Source: Chitinophaga ginsengisoli
Lineage (GTDB): Bacteria > Bacteroidota > Bacteroidia > Chitinophagales > Chitinophagaceae
DNA length: 64,000 nucleotides
Assembly: GCF_003014595.1 (NCBI RefSeq)
Contig: NZ_PYGK01000002.1
Span: forward strand, 765,555-829,554
Direction: 5' to 3'
The position numbers and the translations under genes are program-made. Numbering within the stretch: position 1 is the first letter of the stretch; each line of letters opens with the position of its first letter. Below are positions 18,953-28,280 of the stretch, one piece after another. The notes beneath the pieces were generated by a model. That model was not told the origin of the DNA. It worked only from the letters and a program-made list of their open reading frames with translations, and ran no database searches.

Positions 18953-20740
18953 TTAGTTAATCTTCACCATTCCGCCTGTTAGTTCCAGCATGGCTGAAGA
19001 TGCGACCTTTGCTTTGGCCTGCCCGTTCAGTTCCAATGTGGTGTTTGCTTTTCCGGAAATGGTTGTACCTTCTATCTTTATGTCTGTGGCGGCTTTCAGC
19101 GTGAAAGACGCGCCGGCTTCCATCTTAATGTCTTTGGGACTCTTAATGGTAATACCTGCCTGTTCCATCTTGATCATGTTACCATGCTGATCCTGGATGG
19201 TGATCGCTTTGTCTTTCTCACTCAGCTCAATGAAATTGCCCGCAGGCGTTTCCATCTTCATCACCTTATTCTCATCATCAAACATGGTTTTCATCTTGCT
19301 GCGGGTCACCAGGCCTTTGATATGATTCGTATCCTGCGCCTGTACAGGAGCCGGTTTGTTACTGCTGTGCAGCATTCCCAGCACCACCGCAAAACGGGGA
19401 TCACCATTAACGAAACCAACGATCACTTCATCGCCTATTTCAGGGCGGAAGAAGTAGCCCCTTTCCTTGCCCGCATCCAGTGATGCTACACGGGCCCAGG
19501 TGCCTTTGTCGCTATTGTCTGTCAGCGGCATCTTTACCAGGATGCGGTCTTCGCCGTCAGGATCACTCTCCAGCTGCACCACCACACCTATCTGCAACCC
19601 CTGCACGGCAGGCAGCATACCTGCGGCAGGTGTTTCTATCAGCTCAGGCTTATGATGGAACCATTCAGGAGAGATCCCAAACTGTAAATTGGTCTGCCAG
19701 ATGCCATCTACGTATTCATGACGTACGCCACTCACATATACCTGGCCGTCAAAGCGTTTACCAAGCCCTTTTAGCTCAATGGTATCGCCGGGTTTTGTAT
19801 CAGGCGAACCTTTTATTTTAGCACGCCCACGGATCTTGGACATCCTGCTTTTCAGCAGGACTGACTCAGTCCAGGCTTTCAGTTCAGGCTCACTTACCAG
19901 GCCGCTGTGGCGCAGTTCCAGCTTGGCTGGCGATACTGCTTTTGCCAGTGAGCTACCCGAAAGATTGCCCGCTTCTTTGAAAGACACACTTGAGGTGGAG
20001 TTTTCCTTCACCGCCTGGTCTTTGTAGCTCCAGGAACTGGCGCTTACTTCCTGCCATTGGGTACGGGCGTCTATTTCGGCATCGAATTCCTCGATAGTAG
20101 CGCCATATACCAGTGTAATGGTAGGAGAACCAAGCGCAGGTTTCACCATATTCACCTTACCGTCCTGCACCAGCAGGATACAGCTGTTCATTTCTGCACG
20201 GCTCAGGGTAAAGTCCCAGTCCGTGCAATAGAACTGTACCAGCTCCTTATGCGTTACGGAAGTAGATGCCAGTGTACCCGCCTTGCTGCCCAGCACTTTC
20301 TGCAGGGCATCGCTGTCGGTCATGTCCCTGAAGTATTTATTCTTTCTGCCCAATGTGAGCGATACGGTTTCATCCCTGCAATCGAGGTATAGAGAGGCAT
20401 TACCGTTCTCGCTGGCTTTGATGCCATGTTTAACAATGATGCCTTTGAAAACGCTGACGTTCTTTCCGTCACGTCCTACCTGTATCTCTACCTTGTTGCC
20501 GGGAATGAAATCAGCCGCTTCACTCACGGCAAATTTCTCCTGTGAGGTATCACCGTCCAGGTACTGGAGCCTGGCGTATGGGATCTGGTTCGCTTCCTTC
20601 ACTACAGACACTGAACGCAGGTTATAAGCAGGATCGCTCACCCTGTTGCCGTTGATCAGCACTTCAATACTGGTATAGTCGTAGATCTCCGGACTGGGTA
20701 TGATCCGTTCGTCTGTGCCTATGTTTTCTTCGTTCGCCAT
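18953..20740 (-). CDS. VgrG-like central spike protein (Afp8-like)
   Basis: A 595-aa spike that forms the trimeric needle under the tube (gp27/gp5 fusion type). The N-terminal ~360 residues carry gp27-like tube-binding beta domains. Residues ~375-460 form a gp5-type OB fold (G-L-Q-I-G-V-V-V, then D-P-D-G-E-D-R-I-L-V-K-M-P, then F-F-R-P-E-I-G-D-E-V-I-V-G-F). The last ~110 residues are K/I/T-rich strands typical of the triangular beta helix. It lies between the LysM-like gene (2-base gap) and PAAR, the standard eCIS order. No lysozyme or effector extension is present. Confidence 0.92.
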   Translation of the reverse strand: MANEENIGTDERIIPSPEIYDYTSIEVLINGNRVSDPAYNLRSVSVVKEANQIPYARLQYLDGDTSQEKFAVSEAADFIPGNKVEIQVGRDGKNVSVFKGIIVKHGIKASENGNASLYLDCRDETVSLTLGRKNKYFRDMTDSDALQKVLGSKAGTLASTSVTHKELVQFYCTDWDFTLSRAEMNSCILLVQDGKVNMVKPALGSPTITLVYGATIEEFDAEIDARTQWQEVSASSWSYKDQAVKENSTSSVSFKEAGNLSGSSLAKAVSPAKLELRHSGLVSEPELKAWTESVLLKSRMSKIRGRAKIKGSPDTKPGDTIELKGLGKRFDGQVYVSGVRHEYVDGIWQTNLQFGISPEWFHHKPELIETPAAGMLPAVQGLQIGVVVQLESDPDGEDRILVKMPLTDNSDKGTWARVASLDAGKERGYFFRPEIGDEVIVGFVNGDPRFAVVLGMLHSSNKPAPVQAQDTNHIKGLVTRSKMKTMFDDENKVMKMETPAGNFIELSEKDKAITIQDQHGNMIKMEQAGITIKSPKDIKMEAGASFTLKAATDIKIEGTTISGKANTTLELNGQAKAKVASSAMLELTGGMVKIN

Positions 20741-20742
20741 GT

Positions 20743-21453
20743 TCAGGAAGTTTTTTGGGTCCCGGTGTTTTTCACCGGCGGGAAAGCCAGTTCATCATCC
20801 GTACGCAGTTTCCGTACGCTGACCAGTTCATTGTAATAAGCTACCTGCATATAGAGAGCAGGGTCGCCGTAGTTTTTATAAGAAAGCAGCGGCAGTGTAT
20901 CGCCGTCAGCCACCCGCACACTACGGAAAAGGTCCGGTGAGTGTTTATCCTCTTTTGCGACCCGTTTTTTGGGTTCTACATACTGAGTGAACGAAGCACT
21001 CACCTTCGCCCTTAAAGGCTCCCCATTGGGCTTAAAAAGCACATAATTGATATCCAGGGTAGCAAGGATACAGTCAAAGGTGAACAGACCCCACTGGATC
21101 TTCAGGATGGCCGGCTTGTGCGCCTCGCCCTGCATCCTGTACACAACATTCAGCAGTTGTTCCACCTGGTCCTTTATTTCCGTACCGTTCAGGATATTCC
21201 CTTCAATGGTACCTGTATTGTCCAGGGTGAAGTCCAGCTTGAGCTGTTCGGGTGCGGTGAACTTGTATTCCGGAGCGCTCCCCTGGTTACCGCCGGTCGA
21301 CTTCTGCTTCGCCTCTACCTTGTAGGACTGCGCATAACTTTCCGGGTTAATGGGGATGGTAAAATCGGCGCCGGCTGACTTGTCCTGTTTCGGATTGAGG
21401 AAGGGCCGGATGACGATCTTCTCTACATTCGCGGTTTCTTTATTCGTTGCCAT
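20743..21453 (-). CDS. Afp7-like baseplate protein with LysM-like C-terminus
   Basis: A 236-aa hub protein (Afp7/PVC7, related to T4 gp53) that probably clamps the tube-spike junction to the baseplate. N-terminal ~150 residues: I-P-I-N-P-E-S-Y near residue 30, then a tube-like beta domain with L-K-L-D-F-T-L-D-N-T-G. Residues ~175-225 resemble LysM (V-A-D-G-D-T-L-P-L-L-S-Y-K-N-Y-G-D-P). The ATG shares one base with the DUF5908 stop (TGATG). Confidence 0.85.
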   Translation of the reverse strand: MATNKETANVEKIVIRPFLNPKQDKSAGADFTIPINPESYAQSYKVEAKQKSTGGNQGSAPEYKFTAPEQLKLDFTLDNTGTIEGNILNGTEIKDQVEQLLNVVYRMQGEAHKPAILKIQWGLFTFDCILATLDINYVLFKPNGEPLRAKVSASFTQYVEPKKRVAKEDKHSPDLFRSVRVADGDTLPLLSYKNYGDPALYMQVAYYNELVSVRKLRTDDELAFPPVKNTGTQKTS

Positions 21454-21623
21454 CAGCGTTCTCTTTGATCTTTCAGGATTTCCAGCACTTTTTCCACGCA
21501 GGCACGGACAATCGCATCAGGAGATCCCTCCTGATGTTCCTGGCTGCCGCCTGTATTACCTTTGTTACCGGCAGCTTCATCGACAGCTACCTTGATGACC
21601 ATTTCTCTTATCTCTACTGGCAT
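21453..21623 (-). CDS. DUF5908-family small eCIS protein (56 aa)
   Basis: A short gene reads MPVEIREMVIKVAVDE, then a G/N/S/Q-rich linker, then a terminal helix V-E-K-V-L-E-I-L-K-D-Q. This matches the small DUF5908 proteins that occur between tube and LysM-like genes in Bacteroidota CIS clusters. Its TGA overlaps the ATG of the Afp7-like gene by one base and its ATG lies 20 bases after the second tube gene. The function is unknown; a small assembly factor or hub component is likely from its constant position. Confidence 0.85.
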   Translation of the reverse strand: MPVEIREMVIKVAVDEAAGNKGNTGGSQEHQEGSPDAIVRACVEKVLEILKDQRER

Positions 21624-21643
21624 GGGGCCTGGTTTTAAAATGA

Positions 21644-22093
21644 CTATTCCACGTTGAAATAGTTGTAATTCAGTTCAAATGTTTCAATGACCACCTCACC
21701 TTTATCTGCATTGAAGTCTGCTACCTTCCAGTTCTTGGGCCAGGCGCGGTGCACCTTCCAGGTCATGAGCGGCTGATGCTGCTCATTCAGGAGCGTAATA
21801 ATGAGATCAATGGGCGAAAAGCTGAAGTTTTTGAAAGCATCGAGACACCACTGCGAAACGGTGGATTCTCCCGGTTTGAAGATACCGCGGCGCAGTACAA
21901 GGTCTGTACACTTGTTGCGCATAGGTATCACGTGCTCAAAGCGGTTCTCCCCGCCCTCCCGCAGCGTATCAGTCTGCATCTGAAAGTTGAGTCCTGATAC
22001 TGACTGGAAAAGGATGTCGTTCTCCACCCTTTTGTCGAACAGGAACTCTACTTTAAAATGAAACCCTACAGGAGGATAATTAGCAGTTGCCAT
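21644..22093 (-). CDS. Second tube protein (Afp5-like tube initiator)
   Basis: A 149-aa member of the phage T4-like gp19 / Hcp tube fold. It starts with A-T-A-N-Y-P-P-V-G-F-H-F-K-V-E-F, followed by S-V-S-G-L and ending in T-F-E-L-N-Y-N-Y-F. In Afp and PVC a second tube paralogue (Afp5) forms the first ring(s) between spike and tube; the gene order here (main tube, then this gene, then the hub) fits that role. It starts 2 bases after the first tube stop. Confidence 0.85.
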   Translation of the reverse strand: MATANYPPVGFHFKVEFLFDKRVENDILFQSVSGLNFQMQTDTLREGGENRFEHVIPMRNKCTDLVLRRGIFKPGESTVSQWCLDAFKNFSFSPIDLIITLLNEQHQPLMTWKVHRAWPKNWKVADFNADKGEVVIETFELNYNYFNVE

Positions 22094-22095
22094 TA

Positions 22096-22539
22096 TTATT
22101 TATTTTCGATCACCAGACCTTCATGCACCAGCTCTACGCTTTCAACAGCGATCTCGTTGGCATCCGCTTTCAGATCTGCAGACTGTACCTTGATAGGCCA
22201 TGCATTCTTCACCTTCCATACGATGATCGGTTTGTGCGTCTCGTCCAGCAGGCTGATAGTGATGTTCCTGCGGTATTTACCGTTCTGCTCCTGGAAGAAT
22301 ACGGTTTCTTCCCACCAGTCGAAGTATTCGTTGTCTGACTGGAAAGTGCCGCGTTTCAGCGTGATATTGCTGTATTTCTTCAGACCTGGTTGTTTGGTCT
22401 TATGGTATTCAGGACTGGCGCCATGGCGGTATTCAATCGCTTCTGTTTCAACAGTGAGACCGGTTACTTCAGTAAAACCGATGTTTTTACCACCCCATTC
22501 TACCTGGAAGTGAAACTTGGGTAATGGATAATTTGCCAT
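22096..22539 (-). CDS. Inner tube protein (Afp1-like)
   Basis: A 147-aa tube protein of the gp19/Hcp fold, expected to stack as hexameric rings inside the sheath. Signatures: Y-P-L-P-K-F-H-F-Q-V-E-W, then F-T-E-V-T-G-L, then a conserved L-K-R-G-T-F and a C-terminal strand pair A-V-E-S-V-E-L-V-H-E-G-L. It is clearly related to the next gene, so the two arose by duplication. Confidence 0.88.
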   Translation of the reverse strand: MANYPLPKFHFQVEWGGKNIGFTEVTGLTVETEAIEYRHGASPEYHKTKQPGLKKYSNITLKRGTFQSDNEYFDWWEETVFFQEQNGKYRRNITISLLDETHKPIIVWKVKNAWPIKVQSADLKADANEIAVESVELVHEGLVIENK

Positions 22540-22582
22540 TGTAATTTTTTTGTACTGTTATGATTGAATGTTGAAATCTTGA

Positions 22583-23425
22583 TTATTTTTTTGCAGCTGC
22601 CGGTGTGGTATCACATGCCTTTGCAGCTACTGCGGCGGCATATGCTTTGTCCAGTGCTGTCTTGCGGGCCTGTGCAAATTCACGTTTGCAGGAAACCACT
22701 TCAACTTCTTTCTGCAGATCTTTCAGTTCGTCGAGTGTTGTCTCGTACTGATGTTTCGTTTTGGTATAGAAGTCGCAAGCCTCGTCGTCCATTGGGAACA
22801 GCGGTGTTTTCTGCGGGTGACAGGAAGCACAATCTTCCAGATCCGGCTTTTTGCCATCAGTCATCAGTTTATAGGAACCAACTACCTGGAACAGCAAGCC
22901 TTTTTCGCCGGCCAGCAATCCCCAGAGGTCTTCTTCCTCATGAAAGGTTCCCAGCAATGCCTTGATCGCATCCTTAATAGCTGTCAGTGCATCTTCTGTA
23001 GCGGTTTTCAACGCGTTCAGATTAGCCATGATAGAATTAGCACCTCTATCAGGGATCTTGTTATCGATACGATCGGTCAGTACTTTAATCTGTCCTCTCA
23101 ATACTTCTGTGCAATCCAGCAGTTTCTTTGCTTCACAGATCAGGATCTTGATAGCATCGATACACAGGCGTGCATTCTTACCGGATTTCTCATTGTACTT
23201 ACGGGTCCTTTCCAGGGTACCCAGGTAGATCATACCGAGACGGTTTGTTTCGGTAATAGTTGCCAGCAGGTCTCTCAGCACATCAGCCCAACGGCTCTTT
23301 TTGTCGAGGGCGCTCTTCTTGGAAGCCTCCTGTGCGAGGGCATTTACGAGTTCCTGGTCAGCCTCAGTGACCTCTTTCTTCAGGCGGTCCAGGTATTGTT
23401 GTACGGTATCTTTATTTGAAGCCAT
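22583..23425 (-). CDS. Unknown helical eCIS operon protein (280 aa)
   Basis: Not a family I recognise. It is almost entirely helical with heptad-like patterns, and carries cysteines at L-C-I-D, L-I-C-E, D-C-T-E and, near residues 200-215, C-A-S-C-H-P followed by F-P-M-D-D-E-A-C. No signal peptide or membrane helix is seen. It lies 43 bases upstream of the main tube gene and 47 bases after another helical unknown. Its place between sheath and tube genes is where Afp loci carry extra sheath paralogues, so it may be a structural or luminal component; this is inference. Confidence 0.7.
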   Translation of the reverse strand: MASNKDTVQQYLDRLKKEVTEADQELVNALAQEASKKSALDKKSRWADVLRDLLATITETNRLGMIYLGTLERTRKYNEKSGKNARLCIDAIKILICEAKKLLDCTEVLRGQIKVLTDRIDNKIPDRGANSIMANLNALKTATEDALTAIKDAIKALLGTFHEEEDLWGLLAGEKGLLFQVVGSYKLMTDGKKPDLEDCASCHPQKTPLFPMDDEACDFYTKTKHQYETTLDELKDLQKEVEVVSCKREFAQARKTALDKAYAAAVAAKACDTTPAAAKK

Positions 23426-23472
23426 GATGATTAAATTGTGTACGGTGTTTTAATAATGTGAAACGGGCGTTA

Positions 23473-24420
23473 TTATGCTTCGTTTTCCTGTGGTTCGCCA
23501 GGTGTTCCGCAGTTAGGGTTTTCATATGCGCCCTCTGCTTCCTCTGAAATATCATCCAGTTTCTGACAGCCACCGCCGTTACAGTTTTTATCCTCTACAA
23601 ACTTGCTGGTTGCCACGTCAGCATCTTTCAGTACCCAGGCTTTATTCTTGGAAGTACTTGCAGTGCTGAGCGCTTTGAGTGCATCACCCAGTGGTTTGCG
23701 GGAATCATCATATTTCTTCTGGGAATTTTTAACGTTGTTCTCTACGTCTGTGATCAGTTTACCACCATCAGTTTTAGCGGTAGCGATCAGCGCAGACAGG
23801 TTATCGATATTAACGAAGGCATTGATACCGGCTACTTTTACAGCTGCCTGTGCCACGTCATCCGCCTGGTTTACGATCTTCTCAGCGTATTGTACAAACT
23901 CCTGTACACTGTCTTCGATATTCTTTTTATTGGGGCCTCCTTTTGAAAGGTTCTCGCGGATCAGCTTTAACTCTTCAGAGTTGCAGGAATCTGCCACAGC
24001 ATCTTTCAGTTTGCCTGCCAGTGTATTTACCAACCCTACCTTCGACTTGGCAGCTTTGATAGCGATAACGGCAGCATCAAAAGAAGTTTTAACAGAAGCA
24101 TATTTTGTCTGTGCAATGGCTACAGTAGCAGTAAGGCCTTCCAGGTCCTGTCCTGTGTATACGGTTACACAGTTGCTGAGAAAGTTATACTCCTTTACAG
24201 CACGGGCTAATTTATCGTTGACCCTGCGTTCAACGCATACTACCTGGCTGGCAGTATTGGTGAGGATCACTTCTGCTTCGAGGTTGGCAGAACGTTGCTG
24301 CAGTTCTTCTTTCAGGGTAACTCCGTATTCCTGCATCAGCAGATCAAACTGAGATGGGGATGGTGGTACACATTGTACTACCGGTTGTTGTTGTTCTACC
24401 GGAGGTTTAAAGTCGCTCAT
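23473..24420 (-). CDS. Unknown coiled-coil eCIS operon protein (315 aa)
   Basis: Not recognised. The N-terminus is proline- and glutamine-rich (P-P-V-E-Q-Q-Q-P-V-V-Q-C-V-P-P), then residues ~25-275 are long amphipathic helices rich in A, K and V. The acidic tail has paired cysteines (D-K-N-C-N-G-G-G-C-Q-K and N-P-N-C-G-T-P). General character is like the following 280-aa protein, and the two may be distant paralogues. The two unknown genes sit between sheath and tube and are separated by ~50-base gaps, wider than elsewhere in the operon, which may signal separate translation control. Confidence 0.7.
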   Translation of the reverse strand: MSDFKPPVEQQQPVVQCVPPSPSQFDLLMQEYGVTLKEELQQRSANLEAEVILTNTASQVVCVERRVNDKLARAVKEYNFLSNCVTVYTGQDLEGLTATVAIAQTKYASVKTSFDAAVIAIKAAKSKVGLVNTLAGKLKDAVADSCNSEELKLIRENLSKGGPNKKNIEDSVQEFVQYAEKIVNQADDVAQAAVKVAGINAFVNIDNLSALIATAKTDGGKLITDVENNVKNSQKKYDDSRKPLGDALKALSTASTSKNKAWVLKDADVATSKFVEDKNCNGGGCQKLDDISEEAEGAYENPNCGTPGEPQENEA

Positions 24421-24475
24421 ATATGGTGTATTTTCTGGGATTTACAGTGATTACAAATGGGGCACTTTAATCAGA

Positions 24476-25879
24476 TTAAGATTCCTGCATTTTGTGACTG
24501 AATTTCAGGATGATGAATTCAGCCGGACGTACTACAGCCAGACCAATTTCAACGATCATTCTTCCTTCCAGGATATCAAATGCAGTCATGGTTTCATTGA
24601 TACCGATCTTCACGTAGAATGCATGTTCAGGTTTAGCGCCTGCCAGTGCACCGGAGCGCCACTGATTGATGAGGAAGTTTTCGATCATCGCTTTTACCTT
24701 CACCCAGGTATTGGCATCGTTCGGTTCGAATACGAAACCTTCACTCGCCTTTTTGGTAGACTCTTCCACCATGTTGAAATAGCGGCGTACAGATACATAG
24801 CGCCATTCGTTGGAGTTACCGTCCAGCGTACGTGCACCCCATATCTTGATACCTCTGCCGGGGAAGAAACGGATCGCATTTACAGACTTCCCTGCATTTA
24901 CATCCACGTTCAGGTTGCGTTGGATCTGGTCACTGATATCGCAGGTTACACCGGATACTGCCAGCAATCCTTCGTTAGCAGGCGCCTTCCACACACCACG
25001 TGCATTGTCTACACGGGCATATACACCGGCAACGGAAGCAGATGGCGGTAATATGATAGAGAAGTTGGAAATAGCCAGTTTAACGTTTGCTTTCTCCAGG
25101 TTATTCAGTCCGGCGAAATTAGGCGCACTGCCACCTACGATAGTCACTGTAGTTTCATCATACGCATAATCAAATGTAGAGCGGATGTTAGGGAAATATA
25201 CAGCACCATAGCTGGTGTAAGGTGAGCTCAGGGAGATAGCGTCGCGGAACGCATTTGCTGCCGCCAGGATCTGTCCTTCTGTTTTCAATGTGAGACCATT
25301 GTCAAACAGGTCCATGATCACAAAACGGTCTTTCAACTCAAAGCACTGTGTCAGTGCAGCTTGCAGCAGGGTTGTGTAAGTATCCTGTGGCAGGTTCTGT
25401 CCTTCAGGGAAAACGATCAGTGTAGGTTCATCCTGTTTTCTCAGTTCGGTCAGTGCATCCAGGAATGGTTCCGAATCAGTGATCGGTGTACCTAAAGTCT
25501 GGTAAGCGCCTACAGAGATAATGTAGCATGGACCACCACCATTTGCATAGAACTGCTGCAGTGCATAGTACATAATGTGTTTAGACAGACCTTTGCCATC
25601 AGCAGTATCATAGCTTACAGTATAGCGTGTACCTGATGTATCACTGGTAGTGATGGTAACGATCAGGTTCACTTCTTTCTGCGGGCCACCATAGATATTT
25701 TCGTACTCCAGCAGTGAGCTGATACGTACAGGTGTACCCACTACTGATTTACCATCTACAATAGCCTGCTCTGTAAAGCCAATGAACGCAGGAATAGCTG
25801 TTTCCACCGCGGTGATGGATGGGGGGAACTTGGAGATCTCTTCAATATACACGCCTGGTGTATAGTATGTGTTTGCCAT
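24476..25879 (-). CDS. Contractile sheath protein
   Basis: A 467-aa phage-type tail sheath. The N-terminus Y-Y-T-P-G-V-Y-I-E-E-I and P-A-F-I-G-F-T are classic. The C-terminal domain includes K-I-W-G-A-R-T-L, then Y-V-S-V-R-R-Y-F-N-M-V-E-E-S and the final F-D-I-L-E-G-R-M-I-V-E-I-G-L-A. It polymerises around the tube and shortens to drive it outward. Only one sheath gene is present, whereas Afp and PVC have three; single-sheath eCIS are known in other lineages. Confidence 0.93.
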   Translation of the reverse strand: MANTYYTPGVYIEEISKFPPSITAVETAIPAFIGFTEQAIVDGKSVVGTPVRISSLLEYENIYGGPQKEVNLIVTITTSDTSGTRYTVSYDTADGKGLSKHIMYYALQQFYANGGGPCYIISVGAYQTLGTPITDSEPFLDALTELRKQDEPTLIVFPEGQNLPQDTYTTLLQAALTQCFELKDRFVIMDLFDNGLTLKTEGQILAAANAFRDAISLSSPYTSYGAVYFPNIRSTFDYAYDETTVTIVGGSAPNFAGLNNLEKANVKLAISNFSIILPPSASVAGVYARVDNARGVWKAPANEGLLAVSGVTCDISDQIQRNLNVDVNAGKSVNAIRFFPGRGIKIWGARTLDGNSNEWRYVSVRRYFNMVEESTKKASEGFVFEPNDANTWVKVKAMIENFLINQWRSGALAGAKPEHAFYVKIGINETMTAFDILEGRMIVEIGLAVVRPAEFIILKFSHKMQES

Positions 25880-25890
25880 AATCGATCAAT

Positions 25891-27114
25891 TTATAATTTC
25901 ATTTTAGGAAGTAAGATTTCGGAACATATCAGGTCACCCTGGCGGCTGATCATCTCTCCGTCAGGATTCGGAAGACTGACCGCAGCATAGCTTACCTTGC
26001 GGTAGGCCTGCATCAGCGGAAACGGCTGTTTACTGATGATCACTTTTTTGATGCCTGGTGGCGCGGGAAGCACTTCTTCCCAGTTCACATCAGCTCCCGG
26101 CGGATCTGCTTTCTGCAGGTAGTATTTCCAGTAAGTAGACCTGTTGGCGAAGCGCAGTTCAAAGACAGGTGCAGACGGTGTTTTGAGTACCCCATCGGCA
26201 TCTACCAGTTCAAATGCAGCATCATTTGTATGCATTACCAGGTCGAGCACACCCCAGGCATCTTGCTGGTAAAGCGTTGAATGCAGATATACCGTATAAC
26301 TTCTTTCATAGCTGTTACTGCCGGAGATCTTCAATGTATAGATCCCGTCTGGTATACCTGTAAAATCGAGGGCTGCATCCCGCAGGCCATCTGCGTTCTG
26401 AAAAGGCAGGGTCTTGATTTCATCCGCTCCTTTCAGCAGTACGAAGCTGGCCTGTGTAATTCCCTGCTTGTCGAACGTGTAGCTGAACTTCAGTGGCAAC
26501 AGGATGCGATCATACTCATTGATGAGATGATGATCACCTGTTGTTACCCAGCCGGTAGCAGCGCTGTCAGTGCGGGCAATAGCCTGTGAGAGGTTGCCGT
26601 TGACAATCGCCATCTCTCCCATCTCATACAACCGGCCATCCGTGAACTCCTTTACGGAAGTGGATAATGAGGGAAAAGATTTACCGGTAGTCGTATCATC
26701 ATTCGTGAAATAGTAACATGCAGGAAATACCGGGTTGATACGCAGGTTACTACGGGATAACAATGCAGCGTTCTTCAGGCGGATCACAAACTGTAACCGC
26801 AACTGACCGCTGACAGGCACCGCTGTAATTAACGCCCCATTGGGGCCTGGTGCAGATGCGATACCTAATACAAGTCCGGTGGACGTTTGACGATACACGA
26901 TCCGCTGTCCTTTCAACAATTTTTCGGTAGCGGGCGTTGGTGTGATCTTCACGTTGTCCATCAGGTTGTACCGGTTATCCATAAGGAGATCGGCCAATCT
27001 GAATTCCTGGTCTTCCTGGGACAGGCTATAGTAGGTGCTTCCCTCTTTATCGAGGTAGAAGCTGTGCAACATATTCACCACTGCCAGGCGCCTGTATGTA
27101 ATCTGAAAAGCCAT
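25891..27114 (-). CDS. Unknown beta-rich eCIS operon protein (407 aa)
   Basis: Not recognised by family name. No signal peptide or enzyme motif. It begins A-F-Q-I-T-Y-R-R-L-A-V-V-N-M-L-H-S-F-Y-L and ends in a conserved-looking S-E-I-L-L-P-K-M. The middle is beta-rich with an Ig-like strand pattern near residues 255-285 (D-G-I-Y-T-L-K-I-S-G). It lies between DUF4255 and the sheath with gaps of 2 and 11 bases. Because it sits next to the cap gene it could be a cap adaptor or collar part, as described for some marine Bacteroidota CIS, but this is a positional guess. Confidence 0.65.
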   Translation of the reverse strand: MAFQITYRRLAVVNMLHSFYLDKEGSTYYSLSQEDQEFRLADLLMDNRYNLMDNVKITPTPATEKLLKGQRIVYRQTSTGLVLGIASAPGPNGALITAVPVSGQLRLQFVIRLKNAALLSRSNLRINPVFPACYYFTNDDTTTGKSFPSLSTSVKEFTDGRLYEMGEMAIVNGNLSQAIARTDSAATGWVTTGDHHLINEYDRILLPLKFSYTFDKQGITQASFVLLKGADEIKTLPFQNADGLRDAALDFTGIPDGIYTLKISGSNSYERSYTVYLHSTLYQQDAWGVLDLVMHTNDAAFELVDADGVLKTPSAPVFELRFANRSTYWKYYLQKADPPGADVNWEEVLPAPPGIKKVIISKQPFPLMQAYRKVSYAAVSLPNPDGEMISRQGDLICSEILLPKMKL

Positions 27115-27116
27115 TA

Positions 27117-27731
27117 TTATGATTTGGGAAAAGCAATACTGTCTTTGGATTGGATCTGCTCCACAATAGTACCGAGTCCTGTAATCCTGTTCTCTGTGAT
27201 CTTAACCAGTCTTACTTTATATAGTGCGCTGGGCATTTGTTTGCCGCCAAGAGCGCCCCACAGATGATTCAGTTGTTCAAAGGATAGGGAAAACAATTCT
27301 AAGTGTAACTGCAGATCGTCGGGTGCCTGACCACTGTTGATCAGGGCTTCGTTGGGGGAGTTCTTCAGGTTAAAACTTGTTTTACTCTGAAAGAACTGTA
27401 TAGCCTGTGAAAGCCGTGACAGCGCATCTTCATAGTTCTTGTAATGCGCGGACACAAGCATGTACAGGTTCAGATATATTGGAGGATTGTGATAGGCAAC
27501 TCCCTGCGCATTCCGATAAAAATGTGTGCTGTTCTTCAGGGTTGCTTCTTCCTCAATATTCACCAGGCTCAGGATGATCCGTTCTTCTGCGCCGGGTGGC
27601 CTGTCTGGTGTTTCCAGGGTAGCTACATTATCCAGAACCACATGACCTTCGGGGTCGTTTCCCATAGGATTAAAGGACTGTATATAACTATCCAGCTGGT
27701 CTTTTAATAATTTAAAAGCAGTGAAAATCAT
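27117..27731 (-). CDS. DUF4255 tail terminator / cap protein (Afp16/Pvc16-like)
   Basis: A 204-aa protein that ends the tube and sheath at the top of the particle. The N-terminal ~180 residues show the DUF4255 layout: a helix with L-L-K-D-Q-L-D, then V-V-L-D-N-V-A-T-L, then a strand R-I-I-L-S-L-V-N-I-E-E-E, then P-P-I-Y-L-N-L-Y-M-L-V-S-A. It is the first gene of the eCIS operon, so the operon promoter must lie in the gene-free region upstream. Confidence 0.88.
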   Translation of the reverse strand: MIFTAFKLLKDQLDSYIQSFNPMGNDPEGHVVLDNVATLETPDRPPGAEERIILSLVNIEEEATLKNSTHFYRNAQGVAYHNPPIYLNLYMLVSAHYKNYEDALSRLSQAIQFFQSKTSFNLKNSPNEALINSGQAPDDLQLHLELFSLSFEQLNHLWGALGGKQMPSALYKVRLVKITENRITGLGTIVEQIQSKDSIAFPKS

Positions 27732-28280
27732 GGTTATGATTTTATTACTATCAAGACATGGAAGCTAGTCCGGTGGCTATTGCCATCGGCTGCGTTACTC
27801 GATATGATAAATGATATATTATTTCATCGATACGGTTGATGAGGAATACGTGGATCGTTTCCAAATACAGTTGTGGCAGCATTCTGCTTACGGATTTCAG
27901 AGGGTGTATGGGCCATAATGCACATGTTGCGGCGACTGCAGCGCATCAATAGTGTCAAGAATCTTCTTTGTTTTTTTGATTTTTTTTGGGGTACTAATTA
28001 AAAAAATTTGTCTTTTTTGAGTGAAATTTTGAGTTAAAATTGGAGTTCTTCAAACGCTTTACACACGATTACCATAGAGACGTAAAACTAGGTAATAATT
28101 CGGAAATAAAAAACTTTTCAAAGGATGTAAATTTAAATTGCGTAGAAGTACGCAATGTAATTTCTACTGATGAAAATTAACTTTTCTTATACAATATTTT
28201 CTACTCATATGAGGAAAGTATTGTTCTCTTTGTTGTTCAATTGCGATTACTCAAACTTGCATATGAGTTGCATATGAGTT

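Noticed and set aside
18641-22539. VgrG, PAAR and Hcp-like genes as evidence for a membrane-anchored type VI secretion system
   Set aside because: No TssJ/L/M membrane complex, no TssB/TssC pair and no ClpV. A single phage-type sheath, LysM-like hub, DUF4255 and DUF5908 point to an eCIS.
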